Below are positions 16,135 through 24,885 of a stretch of 64,000 nt of DNA, in pieces. This DNA is from Alcanivorax sp. DP30 (GTDB lineage Bacteria; Pseudomonadota; Gammaproteobacteria; Pseudomonadales; Alcanivoracaceae): NCBI RefSeq assembly GCF_009882945.1, contig NZ_WTUY01000002.1:622927-686926 (forward strand), read 5' to 3'. The notes beneath the pieces are model-generated. The model had not been told where the DNA came from. It saw only the letters and a list, made by a program, of their open reading frames with translations, and did no database searches. The translations under genes and the position numbers were made by a program. Position 1 is the stretch's first letter. Each line of letters starts with the position of its first letter.

Positions 16135-18220
16135 CCCGAAACTCGCCGCTATCCTGACCCCGGACAGACGTTCGGTAATCTTCGCCTGCAAGGGTATTCT
16201 CAGCATGGCGCTGGCCCTGTTTCTGGCCATGCATCTGCAGCTGGAACGCCCCTACTGGGCCTTGATTTCAGCGGTATTCCTGCAGATACGTCCGGAAACC
16301 GGACTGGTGATTGAAAAAGGAATTTGCCAGATCGGTGGCACCCTCATCGGGGGGGCTGTCGGCCTGCTTATTCTGGCCTGGCTTCTCCCCTACCCGGTGC
16401 TGGCCATTGCCGCCCTGACACTGTGGATCGGCCTGAACGCCGGTGCCTCAGCCTGGGTACGGCAGGCCAATTTTATCTATGGCTTCGCCATGGCCGGGGT
16501 CACCGCCACATTGATTGTGGTGATCCCTATTGCCAACCCTGATGCAACTTCCAGCATCGGCATTTTTCATGTGGCCACGGCACGGGTCAGTGAAATCATC
16601 CTCGGCGCCGTGTGCGCTACCCTGGTCAGCAATCTGCTCTGGCCTGCTCGTGTCGAAGGCCTGCTGCGCAGCCATGCCCGTAATGCGCTCAATCAGACCC
16701 TCGCCTATCTGGAACTGGAGCTGGACCCTACCGGCACCCATCACCGCCGACACAGTCAGGTGGACAGCCTGCTTCAGGACATCTTCGCTCTCAGCGATGA
16801 CAGCTCCGCCGTGACCTACGAAGGGAGCCAGGGGCCTGGCCGCGCCCGCGCAGCCACCCTGATTTGCCACAAGACCCTGTCACTGGTGGCGCGCATCAGA
16901 GTGATCGGCCGGCTGATGCGCTACCACGATGACCTGATGACCGATGAAATGCGCAAATTGTTGGCGGTATTGCGCACTGCCTTCACTGCCATGCGCGAGA
17001 CCACTTCCGCCGAGCAGGCCATGCAGGAAGCCCAGGCCCTGCGCCGCTACCTGAAACAGGCACGCCAGGAACAGTCCGAGGATGCAGCGCCGCTGCAACG
17101 GCGCCTCTTCCTTGTCGCCCGCAATCTCACCAGTGATCTGATTCTCGCCCTGGAGGCCAACCGGGCGCTTTATTCCGTAGAGGAGATGCAGCTGCGAGCC
17201 CCCACCCTGAAGCCCTATCGAGACTGGCAGGTGGCCACCGCCGTGGGCCTTCGCAGCGCCCTGGTATTTGTCATCGCCAGCACCCTCTGGATTGGCACCG
17301 CCAGCCCGATGGCGATCATGCTGATGGTCATGCCGGTGATCTTTACCATCATGTTTGCCCGGCTTGCGGAGCCGGATAAAGTGCTCAAACGCGCCACCAT
17401 CACCTCGACACTGGCGGGCCCGGTGGCGCTGTTTCTGACTTTGCCGCTGCTTTCCATGGCCAACCACAATTTTCTGTTGCTGATTCTCGGACTAGCCGGG
17501 CCCATCTTTGTGGCACTGCTGGCCATCAGCAAGCGAGAAACGCTGCCCTATGGTCTTGGCTTCTGCACGCCATTCATCATTCTGGTTCAACCAGGCACCC
17601 AGATGGACTTCGACATCACCCGGGTGGCCAGCAATGCCCTTGCCATCACCCTCGGGCTCTTCCTGGCCTTCATGATGTTCCGTCTGATCACGCCTCCCAA
17701 CGGCCCCGGCCTTCGGCGCCGGCTGGTGCGCGACACCGCCATCGACCTGCATACCCTGCTGGGCCGACCTGCCAACCTTCGCGAAGAATGGCTCAACTCG
17801 CGCATGGCGGACCGGCTGCGCTGGCTCACGGTCTGTGACAAGGCTTTGCCTGAATCACGCCGCCACTACACGGATCTTGGGCTTACCGGCCTGAATCTGG
17901 GGCAGGTGTCGCTGTGGATACACAGTCGTATTCCGGCCCAGCCCACGGATGCCTTGCGCTCTGCCGCTGCAGACTGGCAGCACGCCCTGGCCTCGGCTTA
18001 TCAATTGTCTGCCTTCGGCGCCACGGACCTGCGCTTTGAGCAGGCATCCAACGCCCTGCTCGCCGCCATGGAAGGCACCCCTTCCATCACTTACCGTCAA
18101 CGCCAACAAATCGCCGGTGCACTGGAACGCATCAACCTGACCTTCCCGCGGCTGGCGGAACGCCTGGGTGCTGACTGGCAGCCCGAAGAAGTGCCCACAG
18201 CTTCGGACCTGACCTCCTGA
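16124..18220 (+). CDS. FUSC-family inner-membrane efflux transporter, AaeB-like
   Basis: Inner-membrane transporter of 698 residues with the two-block FUSC layout: six helices near the N-terminus (about 20-180) and a second cluster near 370-525, each followed by a cytoplasmic helical region. PYWALISAVFLQIRPETG near the start is typical. With the DUF1656 protein and the HlyD adaptor it makes an AaeXAB-type system. No aaeR-like regulator is adjacent; the upstream gap holds only repeat DNA. Confidence 0.9.
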   Translation: MTINPKLAAILTPDRRSVIFACKGILSMALALFLAMHLQLERPYWALISAVFLQIRPETGLVIEKGICQIGGTLIGGAVGLLILAWLLPYPVLAIAALTLWIGLNAGASAWVRQANFIYGFAMAGVTATLIVVIPIANPDATSSIGIFHVATARVSEIILGAVCATLVSNLLWPARVEGLLRSHARNALNQTLAYLELELDPTGTHHRRHSQVDSLLQDIFALSDDSSAVTYEGSQGPGRARAATLICHKTLSLVARIRVIGRLMRYHDDLMTDEMRKLLAVLRTAFTAMRETTSAEQAMQEAQALRRYLKQARQEQSEDAAPLQRRLFLVARNLTSDLILALEANRALYSVEEMQLRAPTLKPYRDWQVATAVGLRSALVFVIASTLWIGTASPMAIMLMVMPVIFTIMFARLAEPDKVLKRATITSTLAGPVALFLTLPLLSMANHNFLLLILGLAGPIFVALLAISKRETLPYGLGFCTPFIILVQPGTQMDFDITRVASNALAITLGLFLAFMMFRLITPPNGPGLRRRLVRDTAIDLHTLLGRPANLREEWLNSRMADRLRWLTVCDKALPESRRHYTDLGLTGLNLGQVSLWIHSRIPAQPTDALRSAAADWQHALASAYQLSAFGATDLRFEQASNALLAAMEGTPSITYRQRQQIAGALERINLTFPRLAERLGADWQPEEVPTASDLTS

Positions 18221-18223
18221 GCG

Positions 18224-18376
18224 GTTCGCACCTCAAGAGGGACTTCCCGGCTTGCCCAAGTGACGCCCGAAACGGCCCAAACAGCCCTAGCCATAGTGTC
18301 TACTCTATGGTCTTCTAGGTGCATTCCGGGCGACAGCCCGACCCGATCCCCCCCAACAGGCCACTGAGTGGCCTGT
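18224..18376. promoter_or_regulatory. intergenic region with half REP and inverted repeats before the aldehyde dehydrogenase
   Basis: Contains a half REP (18224-18239), an inverted repeat CCATAG-N8-CTATGG (18291-18310) flanked by CTAG on both sides, and a hairpin ACAGGCCA..TGGCCTGT (18356-18376) just before the dehydrogenase. The CCATAG repeat could be an operator. The hairpin lacks a T-run and so is a poor terminator for the pump operon. Functions are inferred only. Confidence 0.45.
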
Positions 18377-18395
18377 CGTTATGGAGCCAACCCCC

Positions 18396-19994
18396 ATGAC
18401 TGTTCAGGAACAGATTCAGACTGGTGTCGTCGTGGACACCAACCCGGCCACAGGATCCGCCGTGGCAGAATTGAGCGAGACCGATCTCAACCAGTTACCC
18501 GGAATTTTCGAGCAGGCCCGTCAGGCGCAAGCCGTCTGGGCGGCGAAATCATTCAAGGAGCGGGCCCGTCATATCCAGCTCATGCGTGAGTACATCGTAG
18601 ATCGTGCCGATGACCTGGCTCGCACTGTGAGCGAGAGCAATGGCAAGACCCTCACCGATGCCCTGGCGACCGAAGTGCTGCCCTGCGCACTGGCCTGCAA
18701 GTGGTACGCGTCGAATGCCGAAAAATACCTGAAAGGACACAACCGTCCCGGTGGAAGTATCCTGTTCTTCAACAAACGCACCCATGTGATGCGCGTGCCG
18801 TTGGGCGTGGTGGGCATCATCAGCCCCTGGAACTACCCCCTGTCGATTCCCTTTGGGGAGATTGTCATGGGCCTGATGGCCGGCAATGCCATCATCCTGA
18901 AAGTGGCTGCCGCGACACCTGCGGTTGGCCGCGCCATCGAAAACATTCTTGCTGCCGGCGAATTACCGGAAGGCCTGTTTCATCATGTGGTGGGCTCCGG
19001 TGCCAAAGTGGCCACTGGCATGTTTGAAAACGGCGTGGACAAGCTGTTCTTCACCGGTAGCGTGCCCGCAGGCAAAACGCTCATGGCGCAGGCCGCAGAG
19101 ACCCTGACACCGGTTTCCCTGGAGCTGGGCGGCAACGACCCCATGCTGGTGCTGGAAGATGCGGACCTTGAGCGGGCCACGAACGGCGCTGCCTGGGCAG
19201 GTTTCCAGAATGCCGGGCAAAGCTGTGGCGGCGTTGAACGTATCTACGTGGTGGATGCGGTCTATGATGAATTCGTCGATTTGCTGGCCCGCAAGACCCG
19301 TCAACTACGCCACGGCGTGGGCTGCAAGGGCTTCGATGTGGATATCGGCAGCCTGACCACCGCCGGCCAGCTACGCACCGTACAACAGCACGTGGAAGAT
19401 GCCCTCAACAAGGGTGCCCGTATAGAAGCGCAATCCCGCCCGGTGGGTGATGTTGAGAGCGGTTTTTTCTTCCCCGCCACGGTGCTGACCCAGGTCACCG
19501 AAGACATGCTCACTGTCTGCGACGAGACCTTTGGCCCTGTTGTCGCCGTGCAGCGCGTTGCCAACGAGGAAGAAGCCATCCAGAAAGCCAACGCTTCGCA
19601 CCTGGCACTGACGTCTTCCGTCTGGACCCGCAACAACAAGCGTGGCCGCGCCATTGCAGCCCGACTGCAGTCCGGCGTCACCACCGTCAACGATCACCTT
19701 TACACCCACGGCCTCTCAGAGACCCCATGGGGCGGCGGGAAGCAATCCGGTATCGGCCGAACCCACGGCCCTGAAGGCCTGGAAGAGATGACCCAGGCCA
19801 AGGCCATCAACTGGGATATCCTGCCCTCCAAACGCAATATCTTCTGGTACCCGTTCGACGAAGCCACCTATAACGGCCTCAAGAACGCCCTGCATTTCGT
19901 GTTCCCGAAAGGCATCGGCCAGATGCTGAGTGCATCCCTGAAACTTACGCCTTTCCTGCTGAAGAAAATGTTTACCCGCTGGAAGACAGACTGA
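18396..19994 (+). CDS. aldehyde dehydrogenase with C-terminal extension
   Basis: NAD(P)-dependent oxidation of an aldehyde to the acid. The catalytic residues are Glu243 (LELGGNDP) and Cys277 (NAGQSCGGVE). The NAD-binding fold and the SPWNYPLSIPF block lie near 140-155. After the usual end of the domain about 50 residues follow (from NIFWYPFDEATYNG to a basic, hydrophobic tail LTPFLLKKMFTRWKTD), which may bind membranes as in long-chain fatty aldehyde dehydrogenases. That is inference; succinate-semialdehyde or betaine aldehyde are other possible substrates. The ATG at 18396 has GGAG nine bases upstream; the one at 18381 has none. Confidence 0.88.
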   Translation: MTVQEQIQTGVVVDTNPATGSAVAELSETDLNQLPGIFEQARQAQAVWAAKSFKERARHIQLMREYIVDRADDLARTVSESNGKTLTDALATEVLPCALACKWYASNAEKYLKGHNRPGGSILFFNKRTHVMRVPLGVVGIISPWNYPLSIPFGEIVMGLMAGNAIILKVAAATPAVGRAIENILAAGELPEGLFHHVVGSGAKVATGMFENGVDKLFFTGSVPAGKTLMAQAAETLTPVSLELGGNDPMLVLEDADLERATNGAAWAGFQNAGQSCGGVERIYVVDAVYDEFVDLLARKTRQLRHGVGCKGFDVDIGSLTTAGQLRTVQQHVEDALNKGARIEAQSRPVGDVESGFFFPATVLTQVTEDMLTVCDETFGPVVAVQRVANEEEAIQKANASHLALTSSVWTRNNKRGRAIAARLQSGVTTVNDHLYTHGLSETPWGGGKQSGIGRTHGPEGLEEMTQAKAINWDILPSKRNIFWYPFDEATYNGLKNALHFVFPKGIGQMLSASLKLTPFLLKKMFTRWKTD

Positions 19995-19999
19995 AGAGG

Positions 20000-20090
20000 C
20001 AGTTGATAGTGAACAGTGACAGCGCACGAGCTTCGCTCGGGTCCGCTGAACGAATAGAGGCCGCGCCCATGTGATGGGCGCGGTCTCTTT
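20000..20090 (+). repeat. hairpin repeat, copy 1; also terminator of the aldehyde dehydrogenase
   Basis: Begins with CAGTTGATAGTGAACAGTG (20000-20018) six bases after the dehydrogenase stop and ends in a strong hairpin with 14-bp arms (20057-20070 and 20074-20087, GAGGCCGCGCCCAT type) followed by TTT. An inverted second copy lies at 20376-20465. The hairpin probably terminates transcription of the dehydrogenase and, read the other way, of the small gene at 20106-20234. Confidence 0.75.
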
Positions 20091-20105
20091 GGTTTGAAAG
20101 GCGAA

Positions 20106-20234
20106 TTACTTCTGGTTGCCGGGTTCTTCGTCGTTGGCGGCATCCAGCCAGATGAAGAGGGCGAAACAGCCGGCAAAAAGAAAAACCCCGCCAATTACTG
20201 CCAAGCTGGCAATCACCATTGTATCGGTATACAT
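20106..20234 (-). CDS. 42-residue single-pass membrane protein, CcoM-like
   Basis: Begins MYTDTMVIASLAVIGG, has one membrane helix (about 6-29) ending FALFIWLDA, and a short acidic tail. A strong ribosome site (GGAGGGACA) precedes the ATG at 20234. The pattern of an N-terminal M-x-x-D, small residues in the helix and FIW-x-D at its end resembles CcoM, the tiny extra subunit of cbb3 cytochrome oxidase known from Pseudomonas. This is from memory and tentative. No cbb3 gene is in the window. It is flanked on both sides by copies of one hairpin repeat. Confidence 0.65.
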   Translation of the reverse strand: MYTDTMVIASLAVIGGVFLFAGCFALFIWLDAANDEEPGNQK

Positions 20235-20375
20235 CACTGTCCCTCCTCTATCCTGATACCCCCAGAATAGGCCTACCGGCAAGCTGAGTCATGACCTGCA
20301 TCAAGGTCGAGGATAGAAGATGCGATTTTGCCTGCAGGCAGGCTCCCAAAGTTCAATCCTGGTATTCTTGAACGC

Positions 20376-20465
20376 AAGAGGCCGCACCCAATGACTGGGC
20401 GCGGCCTCTTGTCTTCCAGCAAGCGCGAACGAGACCCGCGCGCTGCCACTGTCCACTATCAACTG
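20376..20465 (-). repeat. hairpin repeat, copy 2 (inverted); terminator of the DyP gene
   Basis: Inverse copy of the element at 20000-20090: the 27-bp block (20439-20465) differs from copy 1 at only three positions, and the hairpin AAGAGGCCGC..GCGGCCTCTT spans 20377-20412. It starts directly after the DyP stop codon at 20466, so it likely serves as that gene's terminator. The sequence between the hairpin and the block is less conserved. Confidence 0.75.
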
Positions 20466-21341
20466 TTAACTGATGCTGTCGAGCCAGTCCTGCGTCGGCA
20501 CATACCACCACGAGCTCATCACCGGGCGGGAAAACTCCAGCAAGCGATCCTTGATGGAGTCATCTGCAATTCCGTACATGCGTCGCAGCAGGTAATCGTG
20601 ACGGTCAAGCTCGCAGGCAAAGGACACGAAATAGAGGCCGTGCTCAGTGGTGTCACCGAACGGTACGGAACGTCGCCACATCTTCTGGGGGACGCCATCC
20701 CGGTCCACATCCGTGCGGCCCACATGTGAATTCGGCGGCATCTTGTCCTCATCAAACTCAATCGCATCCGCCTTGGTGCGGCCAAACACCCTCTCCTGCT
20801 CATCCACCGGCAACGCATTGAATGCCTTGAGGTCATGCACCCATTTCTGGGTCAGCAACCAGCTGCCGCCCGCACCGGGGTGCGAATCCGGAATGAAAGT
20901 GGCCAGTTCCGCCTTTTCGCCGGTGGGGTTGCCAATACCATCCACGAATCCGGTCAGGTCACGCATGTCATGATAGACAAAGCCGCTGAGCTCCAGCTGC
21001 ACAGCCAGATCATCCCCCACGGCATCCCGCACCTGCATGGCCGTATCGAACACATCGCTACGACTCTTGCCCTGGACCCAGATCCACAGGTCGCCCTGGG
21101 TCGCGGGAACGTGGCCTTCCAGCGAAAATGGCGGGAACGAAAAACGCTTGTCCAGGCGCGCCCACAGATTGGGGCCAAACGCCAACATCACTGGCGTTCC
21201 AGCCTGTTTCAGTGCATTTACCCGGTGTACCAGATCGCACACCGCACTATCTGACAGGCCACTGGTCAGGCAAAACTCGAAAAAGAGGTGATACTGAAAA
21301 CTGCGGTCAAAGATTCCCGCTTGCGGTGTCGACACCTGCAA
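20466..21341 (-). CDS. DyP-type haem peroxidase
   Basis: Haem peroxidase of the dye-decolorising family, 291 residues, without a Tat or Sec signal, so cytoplasmic or encapsulated. The hallmark GFVDGIGNPTG holds the distal catalytic Asp, and a conserved His lies in TTEHGLYFVSFA, probably near the proximal haem side. The YfeX-like small type fits the length best. Physiological substrate is unknown. No encapsulin gene is adjacent. Upstream (21342-21550) only the divergent plsB promoter region is found. Confidence 0.93.
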   Translation of the reverse strand: MQVSTPQAGIFDRSFQYHLFFEFCLTSGLSDSAVCDLVHRVNALKQAGTPVMLAFGPNLWARLDKRFSFPPFSLEGHVPATQGDLWIWVQGKSRSDVFDTAMQVRDAVGDDLAVQLELSGFVYHDMRDLTGFVDGIGNPTGEKAELATFIPDSHPGAGGSWLLTQKWVHDLKAFNALPVDEQERVFGRTKADAIEFDEDKMPPNSHVGRTDVDRDGVPQKMWRRSVPFGDTTEHGLYFVSFACELDRHDYLLRRMYGIADDSIKDRLLEFSRPVMSSWWYVPTQDWLDSIS

Positions 21342-21550
21342 CTCCTTATTCGTCTGATCCCTGGTTCAAGTGTAGCAGCCCAAAACACGATTGCCCTGCA
21401 ATTATATCCGGTATTTGACCGGCTCCTGCCAAGCTGGATCAACAGGGAATGTAAATTCCTGCTCTCTTGAAACAAAATGAAATATCCATTGGTGTCCTGC
21501 CAGCGGTGCATCCGATAAGATTGGCACACATTGGTTAACTGATACCCGAT

Positions 21551-24022
21551 ATGAATCCCTGGTTTGGTTTGGATCGTCTGGCCTTCTTCCTGATCCGTAT
21601 TTTTCTTCGGCTGTGTACACGTGCTAACGCTCTGCCCGGCAATCCGGCGGATCTGCAGCTCAAGCCCAACACGCCGGTCGTCTATGTGTTGCGCGATCGT
21701 TCCGCCTCGGATGCAGCGGCCGCGGACCAATCCGCCCGGCAACTTGGCCTGTCATCTGCTCTGGGCGGACTGACATTGGGTAAAACCCGGCTCAGACACA
21801 GCTACTTTCAGCTGTATCGTCGTCAGTTCAGTAACCGCCGGGAGAGTGCACCGATCTCCCCGCCGCGGCTTGAGAAGATGGTCAGCGCTCTGCGTGAAAA
21901 CCCGGATGCCGATGTGCAGCTGGTCCCGGTATCCGTGTTCTGGGGACGACGCCCGGAAAAGGAAAGTTCTTTCTGGCGGATTCTGTTCTCTGATAACTGG
22001 TCCCCGGCCGGCTTCATCAAGAAGTTTTTCATTATTGTCACCCAGGGCCGTCAGCTTTATGTGAAGTTCAATCAGCCCATGTCCCTGCGCACTCTGGTAG
22101 ACCAGTGCCAGACTGACGAGCAGGCTGTGCGCAAGGCGTCGCGCATACTTCGAGTCCACTTCCGACGCCAGCGCGAAGCCGCCATTGGCCCCGACCTCTC
22201 ACATCGCAGGACATTGGCCACCACGGTGGTGGAATCCCCGTCTGTTCAGGAAACCATCCGTGAGGAGGCCAAACGCCAGGAAACCAGCCCGGAAAAACTG
22301 GAAGCCAAGGCGCGCAGCTATGTCATGGAGATTGCGGCGGACTACTCGCACACAGTGATCCGTTTCCTGGAACTGTTCCTGAACTGGGTGTGGAACCGTC
22401 TGTATGGCGGGCTACGGATCTACAACATGGATAACCTCACCAGCGTAGCTGAGGATCATGAGGTGATCTATGTACCCTGCCACCGCAGCCATATCGACTA
22501 TCTGCTACTGTCATTCCTGGTATATCGCAACGGTCTTGTGCCGCCTCATATTGCCGCCGGCATCAACCTGAACCTGCCGGTGGTGGGCACCATCCTGCGC
22601 CGCGGTGGGGCCTTCTTCATGCGCCGAAGCTTCCGCGACAATCCTCTCTACGCCAGTGTTTTCAGCGAATACCTGCACACCATCACCGCCCGCGGATTCT
22701 CCATTGAGTATTTTGTTGAAGGTGGCCGTAGTCGCAGTGGCCGCATGCTCAAGCCCCGTACCGGCATGCTAGCCATGACGCTACGCAGCTTCCTGCGCGA
22801 TTCCCGCAAGCCTATTGCCTTTGTGCCGGTGTATATCGGCTATGAAAAGGTTATTGAAGCCGGATCGTATATCGGCGAGTTGCACGGCGAGAAAAAACAG
22901 AAGGAATCCGTTGGCGGGCTGATGAAATCCCTGGCCGTGCTGCGCAGTTATTTCGGCCAGGTACATGTAAATTTCGGTGAGCCTATCAAGCTGGTGGATT
23001 TCCTTGATGAGCACCACAACAATTGGCGCCAGGAAGCCCCGATTGCCGGTGAAACGCCGCCGTGGTTCAAGCATGTTGTCGATGAACTGGGCCAGCAGGT
23101 GGTGGAATCCATCAATGCCGCGGCCGTTGCAAACCCGGTTAACCTGCTTAGCCTGGCGCTGCTGGCATCGCCCAAGCACACCATGGATATCGCCCAGTTG
23201 CGGGAACAGCTTAACCTGTACATCTCTCTGCTGAAGAAAGCGCCCTACAGCCGCTGTGCTGCCATCGCCAATGAAGACGCTCAGGCCCTGATCGATTATG
23301 GCCTGGAAAACGATTTCCTTGATCGTATCCAGCACAAGCTCGGTGACGTCGTCACAACCGATGAAAAGACCGCACTGCAGATGGCCTATGTGCGCAACAA
23401 CAGCGTCCACCTGTTCATTCTGCCAGGCTTGATCTGTTCTCTGGTGATGAATGCCAGGGCTATACCCCTGCAAGCCTTGAAAAGCATGGTGCAGTTGATC
23501 TATCCCTTCCTGCGCAATGAATATTTCCTGCACTGGCGGGAGGGAGAAGAACTGGCAAAGGCCGTGGATGAAATGGTTGCCGTGCTTGAAGAAAAGCAGC
23601 TGATCAGCCGTGAAGGTGACAACCTGGTCGGTGCGGCTCTGCATACCCATGAAGCGGACATGCTGGAACATCTGGGCCAGACAGTGATGCCTTCTCTGGA
23701 GCGTTACTACCTGACGATCCGGCTATTGGTCCAGTACGGTTCCGGCATGCTCAGCGCCGAACAGCTTGGTGAGCTGGCGCATCAGACCGCCCAACGCCTG
23801 TCCCTGCTGTACGAATTCAACTCACCGGAATTCTTCGACAAGGTCGTGCTCAAGAACTTCATCAGTCAGCTGTTTAGTACTGGCCTGGTCACCACTGACG
23901 GTGCGGGTGCTCTGGTGTTTGACCGTAAACTGGAATCTCTGGACGATGAAGCCAATCGGATTCTCAGCCCCGATATCAGTGACGCCATTCAACGCGTTAC
24001 CCGCGTTGCCAGTCACATCTGA
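21551..24022 (+). CDS. plsB: glycerol-3-phosphate acyltransferase
   Basis: Inner-membrane enzyme acylating glycerol 3-phosphate with acyl-CoA or acyl-ACP, the first step of phospholipid synthesis. The 823 residues match the large PlsB type. Acyltransferase motifs in order: PCHRSHIDYLL (HX4D, about 310), GGAFFMRRSF (about 355), YFVEGGRSRSGR (about 390) and FVPVYIGYE (about 420). The ATG at 21551 follows a GATACCCGAT stretch with no good ribosome site, but the N-terminus fits the family. Confidence 0.97.
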   Translation: MNPWFGLDRLAFFLIRIFLRLCTRANALPGNPADLQLKPNTPVVYVLRDRSASDAAAADQSARQLGLSSALGGLTLGKTRLRHSYFQLYRRQFSNRRESAPISPPRLEKMVSALRENPDADVQLVPVSVFWGRRPEKESSFWRILFSDNWSPAGFIKKFFIIVTQGRQLYVKFNQPMSLRTLVDQCQTDEQAVRKASRILRVHFRRQREAAIGPDLSHRRTLATTVVESPSVQETIREEAKRQETSPEKLEAKARSYVMEIAADYSHTVIRFLELFLNWVWNRLYGGLRIYNMDNLTSVAEDHEVIYVPCHRSHIDYLLLSFLVYRNGLVPPHIAAGINLNLPVVGTILRRGGAFFMRRSFRDNPLYASVFSEYLHTITARGFSIEYFVEGGRSRSGRMLKPRTGMLAMTLRSFLRDSRKPIAFVPVYIGYEKVIEAGSYIGELHGEKKQKESVGGLMKSLAVLRSYFGQVHVNFGEPIKLVDFLDEHHNNWRQEAPIAGETPPWFKHVVDELGQQVVESINAAAVANPVNLLSLALLASPKHTMDIAQLREQLNLYISLLKKAPYSRCAAIANEDAQALIDYGLENDFLDRIQHKLGDVVTTDEKTALQMAYVRNNSVHLFILPGLICSLVMNARAIPLQALKSMVQLIYPFLRNEYFLHWREGEELAKAVDEMVAVLEEKQLISREGDNLVGAALHTHEADMLEHLGQTVMPSLERYYLTIRLLVQYGSGMLSAEQLGELAHQTAQRLSLLYEFNSPEFFDKVVLKNFISQLFSTGLVTTDGAGALVFDRKLESLDDEANRILSPDISDAIQRVTRVASHI

Positions 24023-24035
24023 TCTCTGACACAGC

Positions 24036-24056
24036 TCCGGGCCAGCCAGGCCCGGA
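24036..24056. other. GC-rich hairpin between convergent plsB and barrel genes
   Basis: Arms TCCGGGCC and GGCCCGGA with a 5-base loop, placed 13 bp after plsB and 18 bp after the convergent gene's stop. There is no T-run on either strand, so a role as a bidirectional transcript end is only plausible. Confidence 0.4.
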
Positions 24057-24074
24057 AGCCCCTCGACAATATGC

Positions 24075-24770
24075 TCAGAACTGATACAACAAAGCCAGCC
24101 CGTAATTAAAGCTTTCCAGATCCAGGTCCATCCCTTCGGCAAACGGCACCGAAACGCCTTTCAGAAACGCCCGGTCTTCTGTGGTCACCGACCCGGCGTC
24201 GGTATAGGCAATGGACAGATCGGCACTCAGGTTGTCAGTCACCCAGTACATTAACCCGCCACCCAGCTTGAACGCCCAGTCGGTATCATCACTGTCGTTA
24301 ATGGTGGCACTGGTGGTTGGAATCCGGCTGCTCACACTCTCAAAGCGGTTCACCGCAAGACCAATGCCGCCACCCATGTAGGGGTCAAACCGACCTGCGC
24401 CCCGCTCACCATTGAAATGAAAATAGCCATTGACCATAAAAAGCCGGCTATAGGCTTCCGCAGTCACTTCACCTGTCACGGAAGTCCCGCGGCTGTAGGT
24501 AACACGGTCGGTATTTTCACCAGCCAGCCCCATATCCAGCGCAAGTTCCACGCGAAAATGCGGGCTGACAAAATACCCCGCGCTGAACAACACCTGATCC
24601 GCCGAACCGGGATCGTAGTTGCTCAAGGTAATTTCAGGATAACCGTCGTGCTTGATCGACATGTCCTGACTTCGAAAATCAGAATAGCCATAGCCCAGAC
24701 GAATGAAAGGTCCGGCGATCAACTGACCGGACAGTATCAACAAGCCGCACATCAACGCAAAAGCCTTCAT
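24075..24770 (-). CDS. outer-membrane beta-barrel protein
   Basis: A 231-residue protein with a Sec signal peptide (MKAFALMCGLLILSGQLIAG) and alternating hydrophobic strands ending in a C-terminal aromatic (LLYQF), the signature recognised by BamA. GYGYSDFRSQDMS near the N-terminus and the GGGIGLAVNRF strand suggest an eight-stranded barrel of the OmpA-N/OmpW-like kind. No specific function can be read. The ATG at 24770 (GGAGCGGGAA just upstream) marks the true start; the frame extends to 24818. Confidence 0.8.
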   Translation of the reverse strand: MKAFALMCGLLILSGQLIAGPFIRLGYGYSDFRSQDMSIKHDGYPEITLSNYDPGSADQVLFSAGYFVSPHFRVELALDMGLAGENTDRVTYSRGTSVTGEVTAEAYSRLFMVNGYFHFNGERGAGRFDPYMGGGIGLAVNRFESVSSRIPTTSATINDSDDTDWAFKLGGGLMYWVTDNLSADLSIAYTDAGSVTTEDRAFLKGVSVPFAEGMDLDLESFNYGLALLYQF

Positions 24771-24885
24771 TTCCCGCTCCTTGAGAAAAGTGACGCCGTT
24801 AACAAAACAAAGCCCCATTCAAACTATGGGAATGCACGGAAAGCCTGAACATTAGCCAATGGAAGGTTTTTGCTAGAGAGGCATA

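Noticed and set aside
20466-21341. Encapsulin cargo role for the DyP peroxidase
   Set aside because: No encapsulin gene is adjacent and the C-terminus shows no clear targeting peptide.
24036-24056. Intrinsic terminator for plsB
   Set aside because: The stem is strong but there is no T-run on either strand; kept only as a hairpin of unclear function.
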